The notes: generated by a model not told the origin, from the sequence alone. A DNA stretch of 64,000 bases from Pseudopyrenochaeta lycopersici (GCA_003313425.1 NHZP01000023.1:496001-560000); one strand, 5' to 3'; counted from the first letter of the stretch, positions 35,089-47,229 are shown. Numbers and translations: made by a program.

Positions 35089-35765
35089 CTTAAGAAACGT
35101 TAGGAGCTAAAGGAAACTATTAGGCCTACTATAGGTAGCCTATTACTAACTAAGTCTTCCTAGTATTTAAGAAGGAAGCTCTTAAATATACTTTAAGTAC
35201 TAGGTAATAAACTAAAACTAAGGGCGTTAGAAGCGTTCTTAGGTAATAAGGCTTCTACTACTTCTTACTCCTTAATATTTTACTCTTCTATAGCTATTAC
35301 TTTCTCTACGCGCTAATTAATTAAATCTATTTATTATTATAACTACTCCTTATAAGCCTAAGTAACGCGCAGCTCTTCTAGAGCTTTTTTATACGCTTTT
35401 ATTATAACCTCTTACGTATCTTTAGATTCTTTTATTTACTCTTAAAGCTTTATCTTTTAATCTACTAATTATTTAAACTTAGACTCTATAACTTATACGT
35501 TATAATATTATCCTTAATAAAGGTACTTACTATATTTTCTTAAATAAACGTAGACCTTATATACCTAGTTATATTTTATATATATTATATACTTTTAAAC
35601 TATAGCTTCCCTAAAAGAGTTAATAAAATTATAAAAGCGTTAATAATAAATAGTGCTAGATACTTATAGATATTTAGGTATAGTAAGATATAAGGTAATA
35701 AAAGTAGAAAACACCTGCGTTATATAAGAAGCACTAAGGACAGCGCTAGGACAGGAGGGGGATAG
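35089..35765 (+). pseudogene. RLG-A 3' region between chromodomain and LTR
   Basis: AT-rich remnant of RLG-A downstream of RLG-E. No recognisable domain is seen. It ends in the polypurine tract immediately before the 3' LTR. The equivalent part of RLG-B lies at about 41460-42150. Confidence 0.6.
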
Positions 35766-36155
35766 TGTTACAATCCTGCTGAGACCCTGTGCTTAGCGAC
35801 CCTAGTAGAGCCTCGCAGACATTAGACTAACAACTAAGATTACGTAACGTGCTTAGTTAATTAGTAAAATTAGTAGCACTAAGCACCTTAAGTACACTAA
35901 GTAACGTGTATAACTTCTATATATATAGATTACAGTAATAAACTCTTATAGCTTATTATATTTAACTTAATATTATACTCTATAGTATAGTAATTATAAT
36001 ACTAATTATTCTTAACCCTTAGTACTTTTTATAGAAGCGCCCTCTTACTATCTTAGTATTAAACCCCCTTCTATCTAGTCTCTTACTCTATCCTAGAGAA
36101 CTAACCTTACAATCTTATTAGTTATCCTTACTAATAGCTTTTCAGATTCTTTATA
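35766..36155 (+). repeat. RLG-A 3' LTR
   Basis: 390 bp, starting TGTTACAATCC and ending GATTCTTTATA, followed by the right copy of the ATTAG duplication. It aligns end to end with 9865-10254. Confidence 0.92.
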
Positions 36156-36160
36156 ATTAG

Positions 36161-36766
36161 TTAGACCTAGACGTAACCCTAGGCTAATAACTCTAACCCT
36201 AACCTTAACCTATTTATAGTAACCTAAACCTATACCTATTACTAGCGTATAAAAATAGGTATAGAGCTAGGTTAGACTCTAGTCTTATGTAATTAAAACT
36301 AACCTAAACCCAACCTATACCTATTTGCTACCCTAGTCGACTCGTAACATATTACTTATTTATTAGTACTGTAATAAAGCTATTATTTTAAAGGTATTAC
36401 TTATAAATAATAAAAGATAAGCTCTAAAGTATTTTAATTAACGATAGTTTTTTAAAATATAAAAGTAATTTTAATATTTTTTAAAAATAATTCTATAATC
36501 TTAATATTCTTATTACTTATTAAAGTAAGAAACTAAATAAAAAAGCTTTACTTAACTTAGAAAAAGGTAAATCATTTTAATAAGGTATAAAAAGAGAGAA
36601 AGTAATATAACGACATAGTCCTGTATTCAAGCAGATCGGGCACGGTGTAATCCTTGCTACAAAAGAACATATTGTGTGGGAATATCAGATGGTTATCTCA
36701 AGTTGAATCGCGATATCAACGTACTTGCTCAAAGGCGGAGCCAAGGTAAAATGCATCATCATACAC
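36161..36766. other. AT-rich remnant with telomere-like motifs, then 3' flank of the membrane-protein gene
   Basis: The first 180 bases contain CTCTAACCCTAACCTTAACC (about 36187-36206) and the inverted match to 8008-8027 at 36319-36338. From about 36340 to 36600 the sequence is AT-rich with no gene. From 36610 the composition returns to normal and leads into the 3' end of the gene at 36767. Confidence 0.5.
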
Positions 36767-39005
36767 TTATTCCTTCAGCAACGGGTTGAGCGACGCCTTA
36801 TTGTTCAGTGAAATACCTTTCTTCAAAGACCCACTCTTCGATGACGCCTCGTCGTTCGTCCCATCATACACCGTCGTCGCATCACTCATCACCGTCATCC
36901 CCCGCTTGATTCCCGTTCTCGGCATGACCACATCGCCCCCTTTCTTCGCGCATATATGCGTGCAGCAATGCCGAGACATCTCAAGCGACAATTCGCATAG
37001 CAGCTGTCCGTCGATTGTAGCAGGAACTTCTGTTCTCTGGCGCTCCCATATTCCCTCGTCATTGGCCTCGTAGGCTCGTCGCTGCAATTGGAAGATGCCA
37101 TCTTGGATCCAGCGATCGATGCGTGGAGCAAGCGCACGCCGAGGGCGTTCAAAGAAGATGACAAATTTGAGAATGATCAGATCGGCGAGAGTGAAGAGTG
37201 TCGTGAACGTTATCACGATGGCGAGGCCTAAGACGGAAATGTTCCTAGCAAGAAGTGTTGGCACATCCATAAAAAATGACGGCTGGTTGAGAAGAACTTA
37301 CATGACACCACTAGGTTTCACCATTCTCTGCACATCACATAGTTCTTGCTCGCCTTTGGTCAAGTTCGTCTGAATGTACTCCTTAAGCTGCGGAACCCGG
37401 GCACTGTAACCTATGGCGTAATCGGCGATGTACGTCTGGAACGTCGACCAGATGAATTTCTCCCATCCAACGACCTCAGTGACCCATTGATCAGTTGGGA
37501 AATCCTTCGTCACGAAGCCATTGTTACCGGCGAACTTGAACGTGGCGTTGAGGCCTTTCAGAGCAGCGCCATACGTGGAATACTCCGCACTAGCATCAAC
37601 CATGAGTCGAAGACCCGCAATCTGGAGGTCGCTGGCGCTAGGGAAGTTGGTGGAATTTGCTGTGTCGGGCAGGAAGGTGAGGTTAGTGCAGAAGTCCTCC
37701 ATGCCTCTGCGAGCGTGGCAGAATTGAAACTGCTCTATGTCAGCTTCAGAAATACCTACCTGTGTGGAGAATACGTACCTGTTGTTTACATCCCATCATG
37801 GCGTTGGGCCAATCGGAAAAGTACACTGTCATATTATCAGTCGTGGAAGCTATCCAATTAAAAGGCTTATGCGCAGAGAAGAATGGATCTTCCACCGGCA
37901 TAGAGTATCGCACTTGGTTCAGCGTCACCATAATCAATGTCAGATCGCCATCGTCTGACGCCAATTCTGGGAGCGGGTCGAAATTGCTCATCATGTCGCG
38001 CTCCGGTGCTTGCCAACGCATGACGGTATTTAGCGTATATCCGCGCGTCACATTTGCAAGAGCAAGACTCTGCGCCATGGTGAGGTTCGCCCATTCTCCA
38101 GTATAACGGCGGAGACCATAGTGTGCTGCGAGGTTCTGCTCCCCAGGCAATAAGGGGCGCGTGTTGAAAGGGTAGTCCTTGGCCTCGAAGACGGTCTGAT
38201 ATTCTTGCGTCTTCAGAACACCGCATGTCGTCTTCCTGCGGTATTTGATTCGCTGATGAGGCTGAAGATTCCATCCAAAGATATCATTCGCATCAACAAG
38301 ACCTGAGTCCACAGTGACTCCTGGCTGATCGAAAGGCTTACAAATGGTGTCTGAGAAGGGGCAGCCAATTTGCTTTGGTACCAGTGGGATGTTGGGCTGC
38401 ACAAAGACTCGGCAGCGTGCTGGTAGTAATGTTCTGTCCTGGTAGCATTCTTGGGCGTAAGGCTGACTCAGGGTCTCCAGTCTACTGGTGTAATCTAGGA
38501 AGGCGAGGTTGTTGCTTGAAAAAGTGTTTCCATCATTAGGTCGAAGTGGTCCGCATTCTGGGCTGCTCACCAGAACGTGCAAATTCGATGTGTCGACCAC
38601 ATAGGACGAGAAGACTCCAGCCACAACTGTGGCAGCCGCGAAGAGCGAAGTGAGACCGTAGAGTAAGGCGGATCTCGATAGTGCTTTTCCCGCCCGCTTT
38701 CGCCAAATCCACCAAAGCTTAACCCAATCCGCCAACATCGATGTTGGCGCTGCAGCTGTCCGTAAAAGGGCTTGTTGTTGTCGGAACATGCCATCGGCAG
38801 GTCTCCCATCTGCACGTAGCATATGCAGACCAAAGACCACGAGATTCCATAGATGAGCTGTCGCGATGGTCACCAGAATGGCGAGCAAGGCAATCGTTAC
38901 TGTACCGGTTCGAATATCAGTCGTGATCGTCCCACCCAGAATGGAGCCATGCTCGATGTTCTTCCAATACCCATGTTTGACATACTGCGTCTCAACCTCA
39001 GACAT
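36767..39005 (-). CDS. Large fungal membrane protein of unknown function, three exons
   Basis: Proposed CDS complement(join(36767..37244,37302..37729,37779..39005)), 710 residues. Introns 37730-37778 (49 bp, GTACGT...GAGCAG, branch-like GCTGAC) and 37245-37301 (57 bp, GTAAGT...GCTAG) keep frame. Three hydrophobic segments are visible: about 35-62, 113-137 and 555-583. Between the second and third lies a roughly 400-residue domain with several cysteines and N-glycosylation sequons (NLT, NVT, NMT, NST), probably on the outer face. The last 125 residues are hydrophilic and Ser/Lys-rich, probably cytoplasmic. I do not recognise a named family and assign no function; the layout resembles the many uncharacterised multi-spanning ascomycete proteins. 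There are no stops, frameshifts or RIP traces, though transposons lie on both sides. Confidence 0.85.
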
Positions 39006-39650
39006 GGTAGGCTAGTTGCGCGAAGGATTCGAAGGAGGCCTTAACGAACAGTCGACGAACAGCGGGAATCTAGCATAACATATCTGCCAAACATATTTCC
39101 AATATTATCGCACCACGGGCCCCCCTGAACAGAATGCAGAAGTGGAAAATGAAGAGCGATGTTATAATTCCGCAGTAATCTGCATGGACCAAACAATCTC
39201 TCGCTCGATGTTCGTCTGTTAAAAAGGCCCGTTAATAACTAAGCGATATCGCACGTTGCTCTTTTCCGAGGGTCATGCGAGGCCAACCCTAGGACCATGG
39301 CAAGGATCTTACACGCTTATCGTGGGGGCCGAACCTGTTATGTTGGGCCTAGAATCCTAACAAGCATTGTAATTCATCTATTCCATCTGTTTGTGCCTGG
39401 GCATGGAATTATCCGCCGCAAGAACTCCATCTTCATAGGCTGGAGCCAAGGGAGGAAGCGCCCGGCTCAATTGCTGACTGTGTTGTTTATCCGTAATCGT
39501 TTCAGCGAGCGAGCGAACTACTGAAGCTGTTTTCAGCCCCTCTTGCCTATTATAGACTTCGTGATCCGTTTCTAGGGTTAACAGTCTTCCTTTACAGAGA
39601 TAAGGCCCCACTCGACCCTTTTTTCAGCCTATAGTTGTGTTCACATACTA
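39006..39650. other. Upstream region of the membrane-protein gene, no gene seen
   Basis: GC-balanced DNA that should contain the promoter of the minus-strand gene. Short frames at 39297-39524 (+) and 39378-39611 (-) lack any motif. AT-rich sequence begins near 39700. Confidence 0.5.
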
Positions 39651-41057
39651 AGGTTCACCCTGTAACGAAACACCTCGCGTAACGCAACACTTTCTATACC
39701 CAAATTCTATAAAATAGGCTAACTTCAGAGATTAATATCTACTTAAATACTAATTAGAATAATTTAGTCTTTTGAACTTCTTAATGAGAATATCTTAAAG
39801 ATTAACTTTAGAATTTTAGATTTATTTAGTTAAATTATATAAGCTGCTTTTTTTAAGTACTACTAAAATTTAGCTTTTTATATAAGCTATTTACAGAAAC
39901 TCTAAATAAGTGTTACAACCTAGAGAATAGGAGGATAGCTACGTAAAGACCTCGCTTGCGGCGCAAGAGGATAACGCATAAGCTAAGTACAGTTACACGT
40001 TAATTCTTTTACTCCTCTTTACTCCTCTTTACTCCTCTTTACTTTTACTTATAAATCTACTTTATAAGCTTAAAAGAATATTTTATCTTTTATTAGTTAG
40101 TTATAGTTTAGTTTAGTAATCTTATTTTATTTATCTTTCTACCTATCCTTATTAAGGTTACGCTTCTTACTTATATTTTATATAAGCAGAATTACTATAT
40201 ATAGCTAGTAGCTAGGTCCTACTATATATAGGAGGAAGTCTATTATTATTAGGACTAGTTCTATAGAGTTATAGCCTAGTTGTTAAGGTTATTAGAGTTA
40301 GATAGGTATAAAGGAGTTTAATAAGAGATAATAAGGTTATATTAGTAACTAGAAGGATTACTACTACTCTAGTAAAATTCTAAAAAGCTTTTATATTACT
40401 CTTACTTTATACTAGTAATAGGCAAAAATAGTAATTACTAGTTTACTATTTACTATTTGCCTTAGTTTACTATTTCTTAAAAAGTAAAAGAATAGCTTAT
40501 AACTTATATAAAAGGCTCTATATTATAGTTAGTATACTACCTCTTAAACTTCTAAGATATAGTAGTACTATTTAAAACTAGTATCTAAAAGAAGTTTATT
40601 TATGTCAGCCCTATAGGTTGGCCCAGGCCGACTTGGCCCATAGTAGCCTATGCTAGGGTAGAATTAGCCAGAGTACATAAGGGGGTAGAACCCTATCGCT
40701 GCTTGGCAGCGATTCGTCTATCGCACTACAGCAATATACTCTTTACTACCTAACTAACCTTCCTATACTAGTAAACCTACTATAGTCCCTAACATTTGAA
40801 TTGCTCCCTAACGCTGCGTAGTAAAGGGATAACTTAGGATAGTATCTACTAGATAAACATATTCTGCTTCTACTAAATCCCGCGAGCTATAAATAGGCAC
40901 AGAAATATAAGATAAAAGGGCGCTAAGCCTAATACTATCGCTAATAGGTTAAAGCCTATAAACGTAATCTGTAATACCTATCTAAGTTACTAGTTTAGCA
41001 GATAAAGAGCGTAATACTGTTAAAGATCTAATCAAGTGGTTACAATATAAAGCAACT
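39651..41057. mobile_element. Unclassified LTR-retrotransposon remnants
   Basis: AT-rich, RIPed DNA. TGTTACAACCTAGAG at about 39912 looks like an LTR start, with a 10-bp tandem unit TTTACTCCTC repeated about three and a half times near 40008-40045. A gag-like degenerate frame follows around 40230-40410. A GC-richer block at 40603-40793 (TGTCAGCCC...CCCTAACA) could be another LTR, followed by gag-like sequence at 40800-41050. A small palindromic AT-rich patch near 40428-40475 may be a MITE scrap. None can be assigned to a superfamily with confidence. The segment is cut by RLG-F/RLG-B on its right. Confidence 0.4.
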
Positions 41058-41062
41058 GGTGT

Positions 41063-41456
41063 TGTGAAGAATCTTAAAAGCTATTAGTGAAGATAACCAA
41101 TGAGATTGCAAGGTTAGTTCTCCGGGATAGAGTGAGGGACTAGGTGGACAGGGGTTTTAATACTAAGACAGTAAGATAGTGCTTCTGTAAAGAGTACTAA
41201 GGGTTAAGAATAATTAGTATTACTATTACTATACTATAGAGTATAATATTAAGTTAAACATAATAAGCTATAAGGGTTTATTGCTGTAATCTATATACAT
41301 AGCGCGCTTGTCGCGCTCGCTGCGAGCGCCGCGAGCGCTCGTCCTTAGCAGAGCGAGCGGTCACGTGACATGTAACAGAGTAGAACACTAGCGCTTCCTG
41401 ACTAGCTGCCAGCGTCTGAGGTTCTTCCTCCCTATCCAGGATCTCAGATCCTAACA
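41063..41456 (-). repeat. RLG-B 3' LTR with a GC-rich palindromic insertion
   Basis: 394 bp against 362 bp in its partner. The excess is a GC-rich block of about 32 bases at 41307-41338 containing the palindrome CGCTCGCTGCGAGCG. The rest aligns well, including GGTCACGTGACATGT. Confidence 0.9.
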
Positions 41457-44400
41457 CTATCCCCTTCCTCCTTTAGGATTTGTCTTAAATCACGTGATGT
41501 GTAGCTAGATTAGTTTAAATGCGGCGTACCCCGCGTCTATAGCAATGTAAGACAAAATGTTATCTAAGTCCTAGATTCGTAATCTGCGTCTTTACAACAA
41601 AATCCTCTATACTAAAACTATTACTAAATTTACTTATAATAAGTGCTTTAGGGACAATATTATTTATTATATTATGCTAGATTTAAATTTAAAGTGTACT
41701 AAATGCACTTGTTTAGGGAAGCTATATATAAACATGTCGTAGGCTTCTTTAGATAAGACTCGTAAAGAGTATTAAAAGAAAGTAGATAATAACGAAAAGT
41801 TATTAGTAACTGTAATCGCGCGGTTGCTTTAGAATAAAGCAATCTTAAAACAGGCAGAAAGGAGAGCGTAAAAGAAGGCGTTGTGTCTAGCGTTAGAGAT
41901 ATATAACAATAGGGAGTTAGAGTTCGCTGAGGAGGCTCCTTGTCTAACTACTAATGCTTTAGTTGGATTTTCCCTAATAGTGTAGTCTACTATAGGTACT
42001 CTAGATTAGTTAGTAACTCTAGCAGAGCCTAGCTAGGTGCCTACTTTCTAGGTTAGTTATAGTTCTAATACCTAAGCTCTTTTCATTCCCTATCGCGGTT
42101 ATATTTGCTAATTTATTCCTTACAGTTTCCTAGGTTTAACTTAGGTTCCTATATATTCTCTAAATCTAAGTAGCCCTTCTATTTCACAAGGTACTCTCTT
42201 TCCCTATATTAGTTTTCTATGATTTTAGAGTATCTTTTATTAAGGATCTTCTTAACTTTATACTCTGTTTCTTCTTTAGTTTCGTACTAGAATATTTTTT
42301 ATAGTAGCGTTATAGGGTTAGCTAGTTCTAACTTAGAGACGTAGAAGCGTAGGTAGATCTTTACATCTAGTAGTAGCTTAAGTATATAATTTATAGGTCT
42401 GTTTCGTTCTTTAACTAAAAATAGTCTAACCTTAACGTAATTAAGTCTCTTACTTAGTTGCCTATTACGTAGATTTTTCGTAAGTAAGTATACTTTATCC
42501 CCCTTCTTTAGCTAAGGTGCTATTTTTCTTTTCTTATTCTAGTAGGAAATACTATTATATTATACTTTCTTAAGGTTTTCTTAGAGTTATTTATATATTT
42601 TCTTTATTTCTTTAGCTGTTTTTATAGCTGCTTTAGCTTTTCTGCTAGGATATAATTTTATAAAGAGATTAGGGTGTCTCCTGTAGTTAGCAAAGAATAG
42701 TGTCTTTCTAGTTAATTCTAACAATTTATTATTATAGGCTAGTTATGCTATTAGTAATAATAAGACCTAATTATTTTATTATTAATTACTGTAGATTCTT
42801 AGGTAGGTCTTTATTATTCTGTTTGTTCTTTCTATCTATCTGTCTGTTTGTAGGTAATAAGCTATTAATAATTTTCTTTTTATTCCTATCGCAGCTATTA
42901 GTATAGACTAGAAGTTAGATGTAAAGAGCTTATCTCTATTACTTATAATAGACTTAGGTATACTATAGTATTATATTAGTCTGTCTAGGACAATAAATAC
43001 TAGTTATTCTATGTTATAGTTATTTCTAAACAGTATTATTTCTGCTGCTTTTATAAACCTACAGACTATATTAAAGATAGCGTTATACTTAATTCCTATC
43101 GCGGGATCTTTATATAGTAGTAATCCTATTACAAAGTCTATAGAAATGTCTACCTAAAGTTTGTTAGGTAGCTCTATAGCTTACATATCTCTATATAGTG
43201 CGTAAGTGCTATATTTGTTCTTATAGTAGTTAGCGTATTTCTTAATAAACTATTTAACTTTAGCCTTTATATTCTTAAAGCTATAGTGTTGCTGTATAAG
43301 TTCTATTATTCTCTTAATTCCTAGGTAACTATATACTAAGTTATTATAGTGTTATTAGATAATTACCTCTTATAATTCTTTAGGTACTTTAGACGTAATT
43401 ATTATAGTATTATTTAATAACTTATTAGGTCCTAGGCTTCTGTCCTAGTTTACTTAAAGGATAGCATTACTAATTATTACTTTTGTCCCTGTAATGTCTA
43501 ATCTGCGACTAAGAGCGTTAGCTTTGCTGTTATCCTTTCTTAGCGTGTATATAATCTTAAACTTATATTATCCTAACATCTCTACCTATCTAACCTATCT
43601 ATAGTTTAAGGTCTTAGTAGTAGTAAAGTTAACTAAGTTTTTATAATCTATAAATATTATAAGATCTAAGTAGCTTTCCGCATAGATCTACTAGTAGTTA
43701 AGGGCGTTAATAACTACTATAAATTCTTTATTATACACGTTGTAGTGTTCCTTAGGGTCTGTGAACTTCCTAGAGTAGTAGGTAATTAGGTACTATTTCT
43801 TATTGCGTTCTTATTTTACTGTTACACCTAGTATAAGGTCTAAGGTATCTGTTTTAAACTATAGGGGTTCTCTTATTTAGAATATAATTAATACTAGTAG
43901 TATAATATAGGCTTCTTTAAGTATCTAGAATACTTTCTTTTATTTATTTCCTTATTCCTATTTTATCTCTTTTCTTATAAGCTTAGTAAGTAAGATAGAT
44001 TTCTTAGAAAAGTCTTTAATAAACTGTTAGTTAAAGTTAATAAATCCTATAAATAACTATATATCTTTAACTATTTTAAGTTTAGGCTATTCTTTTACTA
44101 CTCTTATTTTTTCTTTACTTATCTTTACTCTGTATATACCTACTATATATCTTAAGAATTTAACTTCTTCCTTATAGAACTTATATTTCTTAGGTTTAAG
44201 TAGTAAACTAAATCTTTCTAAACAGGTAAGAACTGTTTTAACGTGCTTAATATATTCCTGTAGATTATTAGAGTATATAAGGATATTATTAAGGTATATA
44301 ATAATAAATATATCTAGGTGTTCTCTTAACATATTATTAATAAGTGCCTAGTATATAGCTAGTGCGTTAGTAAGACTAAAAGGCATTACTATATACTTAT

Positions 44401-45006
44401 AGTAGCTGTAGCGTGTTCTAAACGTAGTCTTCTATTCTTTACCTTCCTTTATATAAATAAGGTTATACGCTCTTCTTAAGTCTAATACTGTAAAGACTTT
44501 TATAAAGGCTAGTTAATCCTATAGTTCTACTATATTTAGTAGAGAGTATTAATTCTTTATTATAATATTATTAAGTTTCTAGTAGTTAACGTATAATCTT
44601 AACTTCTTATTTTTCTTTAGTATAAATAGTATAGGGCAGGGTTGCATATTTACTAAGTAATAGTAATTACTATTGCTAAGTAATTAGTAATTACTAAGTA
44701 GTAAAAGCTCTTTAGTAATAGTAATTACTAATTAGTAATTACTAAGTTACTATTTAGTAATTAGTAAAATTCTAAAAATAGAAACTCTATATTTTTATAG
44801 TTCTATATCTAAAGCTTATAATATTTTTATATTATAACTATATATAGTAAATTAAACTTATTAAATATAAAATTTTAACTATAGATTTATAAACTACTCT
44901 TTCTATCTATATTATTATATATAATATTCTAGAAATTTAGAAATAATAGGAATTAGAAAATATAATAGAGTCTTACTAAAAAAACATATATTAAATAAAA
45001 AACTAG

Positions 45007-45294
45007 CTAATCTAAACTACCTAAAGAATTTAAGAAATCTATAGCTTCTAAATTAGAAGCTATAAAATCTTCGTATAAATTATAAAAGTTTCTACTTAAT
45101 TTAATCTCTTCTAGAGTATAAAACTCTTTATTATAAAGATTTAAATTATTTAAAAAATAGAAATCTTCTTTAATAAACTCCTCTTTTAAAGTAAAATAAT
45201 TCTCTTTAATAGCTAGTTTAGCTTTTATATTATCTACTTCTTTAGAAGTAATTATAAGCTTATTTATAAAGCTTTTAATTATATCTATATATAA
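45007..45294 (-). pseudogene. Small open frame in hAT-1, homologous to one in hAT-2
   Basis: A 95-codon stop-free stretch ending at TAG (45009-45007), without an ATG. Characteristic segments are KEEFIKEDFYFLNNLNLYNK, EFYTLEEIK and NLYEDFIASNLEAIDFL. The hAT-2 minus strand (62359-62165) has KEEFIRDILYFLDSLNIYNK, IFYTIEELK and FYIDFI in the same order. Conservation at protein level between diverged copies suggests a former accessory gene or transposase exon. It resembles no domain I can name. A spliced 5' exon may be missing. Confidence 0.5.
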
Positions 45295-45703
45295 TTAGTA
45301 ATAGTTATATATATATATATATATAAATAGATAACTTACTATAATCTTTAAATAAAATACTTATATTAATTAAGTATTTATTAATACTTTCTAAAGTAGT
45401 AGAAAGAGAATTATCTAGAGTACTATTATCTAGTAAAAATAGATACTCTATTTCTATATTTACTTTTCTTAATAGATCTATAATAATATTAAGAAAGTCT
45501 TTGTTAAATAATATTAATTATATTAAACTTACTTAAAGTAGCTTTAACTCTATCTTTTTTATAATAGCTTAGTCTATTTAAATAATAAACTATTCTTAAA
45601 GTATTTAAATAATCTATAATATATATAGAGTTTTTATCTAATATAAAATTAATATATTTAAATATTATTATTAATAATAATATAACTTACCTTTAAAATT
45701 TCT

Positions 45704-46009
45704 AGTACTATTAAAAAATTAATTATATTAAAGGAATTAAATAGTATAGTAGATGAAGAAGAAATTATAAATAATAATTTATTTTTTAAAGATAATATAA
45801 TTAGTAATTATAATAATAAACAAAAGAAAGGAAAAGAAAAAGAAAAAGAAAGGATAAATATAGAAGAAGAAGAAGAAATAGAAGAAGATTTTAATGTAGA
45901 AGATAAAAGTACTACTAGTATAACTAGTTTTAATACTAGTACTAATTCAGGTTCTAATACTAGTAGAAATAGTAGAAATATAAGTCCTAGTAGTAATAAT
46001 TTAATATAG
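45704..46009 (+). pseudogene. hAT-1 transposase C-terminal fragment with acidic/serine tail
   Basis: Open from 45686 to a TAG at 46007-46009. STIKKLIILKELNSIVDEEE corresponds to the end of the hAT dimerisation domain seen at 63601-63670 (TTIKQLICLKLWNIIEDEEL). It is followed by a Lys/Glu run, an EEEEEIEED acidic patch and a Ser/Asn/Thr-rich tail. TTTCTAG at 45697-45703 looks like a 3' splice site, so this is probably a terminal exon. The N-terminal catalytic portion is missing. Confidence 0.6.
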
Positions 46010-47229
46010 TATTATACTATATAATTATAATATTATATATTACTATACTATAATGTATAGAATAATAAGATATCTTAGTCTAAATATTATTAATATAGAA
46101 TAGTAGTGTTTATTTAGTTAGTTTTATAAATTTAGTTAGTTTAATAGATTAATAAAGATTTTTTATTTAAATTTAATTACTTTTTTTTTAATATACAATT
46201 TATTAATATATTCTAGTCTCTAATAGTTAAAGAATCTAGATTTTACTACTAGTAACTATATAATATAAAATATAGATTACTAAATTTTTACTAATTTATA
46301 ATTTAGTAATTACTAATTAGTAATTAGTAATTACTAAGTATACGTTTAGTAATTAGTAATTAGTAATTAGTAATTAGTAATTAGTAATTACTAAGTAAAA
46401 ATTAGTAATTACTAATAGTAATTACTAAGTAATTACTAGATTTACTAATTACTAAATTTTGTGCATCCCTGGTATAGGGTATTTTACTAGTAACTGTAAT
46501 TCTCTAATAAATCTTTTTTTTAAGTTTATCTTAATATATTCGCGCAGGGTTTTAAGTTCTTTTTCTAATAAACTGTAAATTAGGCTAAAAGTTAGTTACT
46601 TTCCTTCCTATAGAATTATCTCGTAATCCTAAGGTTAATACTTAGGTAATACTTTTATAGTTATCTCTTCCTAAAAGAGTAACTTATATTCTTTATACTT
46701 ATTAGGGATTACTAGAGTTACGCTTTACTCCTTAACTCTAGCTTATTAGTCTAAGGGCCTCCTATTAGTACCTGCTAAGTCAGACCCTTATGTCTTAAGG
46801 TAGTCCTTATTTAAAGTAAGGATTCTAATTGTTATCTTCTTATCTACTTAGGCACCTAGCTGCAGCGTAGGCTTACTTATAGTTACGTCTGTTCTACAGT
46901 ATCTAAATAAGAACTTTTTCCTTTTCTAATCTATGTCTAGGCTATGTTCTCTTAACTATAGAAGTCCTAATATTATGTCATGTTATAATAGTCTAAAGAC
47001 GTCTAGGTTAATTATTTCCCTATAGTTCTAGATAATAAGTTATACGTTCTGTACTTTGTGTGTGATTACAGACTCTAATAGTATTAGTTATCTATTAGCT
47101 ACTATTAATAGATATAGTACTAATTTTAATAATAGGATAAGGCTAGCTTATTCTATCGCTCGCGCAGAAATATAGCTCTATTATGCTCTAGAATCTACTA
47201 GTGCCTTTATCTAGCTTCTATTAAGCTTA

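Larger units (their letters stand above)
9865..36155 (+). mobile_element. RLG-A: complete Ty3/gypsy chromovirus with nested insertions
   Basis: Both LTRs are 390 bp (9865-10254 and 35766-36155) and the whole is flanked by a perfect 5-bp duplication ATTAG (9860-9864, 36156-36160). A polypurine tract, ACAGGAGGGGGATAG, sits immediately before the 3' LTR. Removing the nested solo LTR plus RLG-C (13128-25182) and RLG-E (27861-35088) leaves about 7.0 kb, the usual size of a Ty3 element and close to its sister RLG-B (6.9 kb net). The order gag, protease, RT, RNase H, integrase, chromodomain is readable through many in-frame TAA/TAG codons caused by RIP. The element is dead. Confidence 0.93.
44637..46471. 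mobile_element. hAT-1: 1.84-kb hAT transposon in RLG-B pol
   Basis: Termini CAGGGTTGCA and TGCATCCCTG are inverted repeats with one mismatch. A perfect 8-bp duplication GTATAGGG flanks it (44629-44636, 46472-46479), diagnostic of hAT transposition. The subterminal regions are packed with TAGTAATTACTA-type palindromic motifs. Two convergent open frames remain (45294-45007 minus; 45704-46009 plus). The transposase is only a C-terminal fragment, so the copy is a non-autonomous derivative. Confidence 0.93.
42150..47225 (-). pseudogene. RLG-B pol (protease, RT, RNase H, integrase), interrupted by hAT-1
   Basis: On the minus strand: a protease remnant near 47150-47215 (VLVDSR, SYISARAIE), RT from about 46.6 to 44.0 kb with hAT-1 sitting inside it, RNase H near 43.7-43.9 kb and integrase from about 43.5 to 42.2 kb. 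The best-preserved frame (44332-44087) reads HLDIFIIIYLNNILIYSNN, the RT catalytic loop with YxDD changed to YLNN. RIP-type stops occur throughout. It was dead before or after the hAT insertion; the sequence does not say which. Confidence 0.82.

Noticed and set aside
40428..40475. Possible complete small MITE
   Set aside because: Only a short palindromic AT-rich patch; no terminal repeats with duplications could be defined.
44087..44332. 81-codon minus-strand frame as a stand-alone gene
   Set aside because: It is a surviving stretch of the RLG-B reverse transcriptase with the YxDD box mutated, not a gene.
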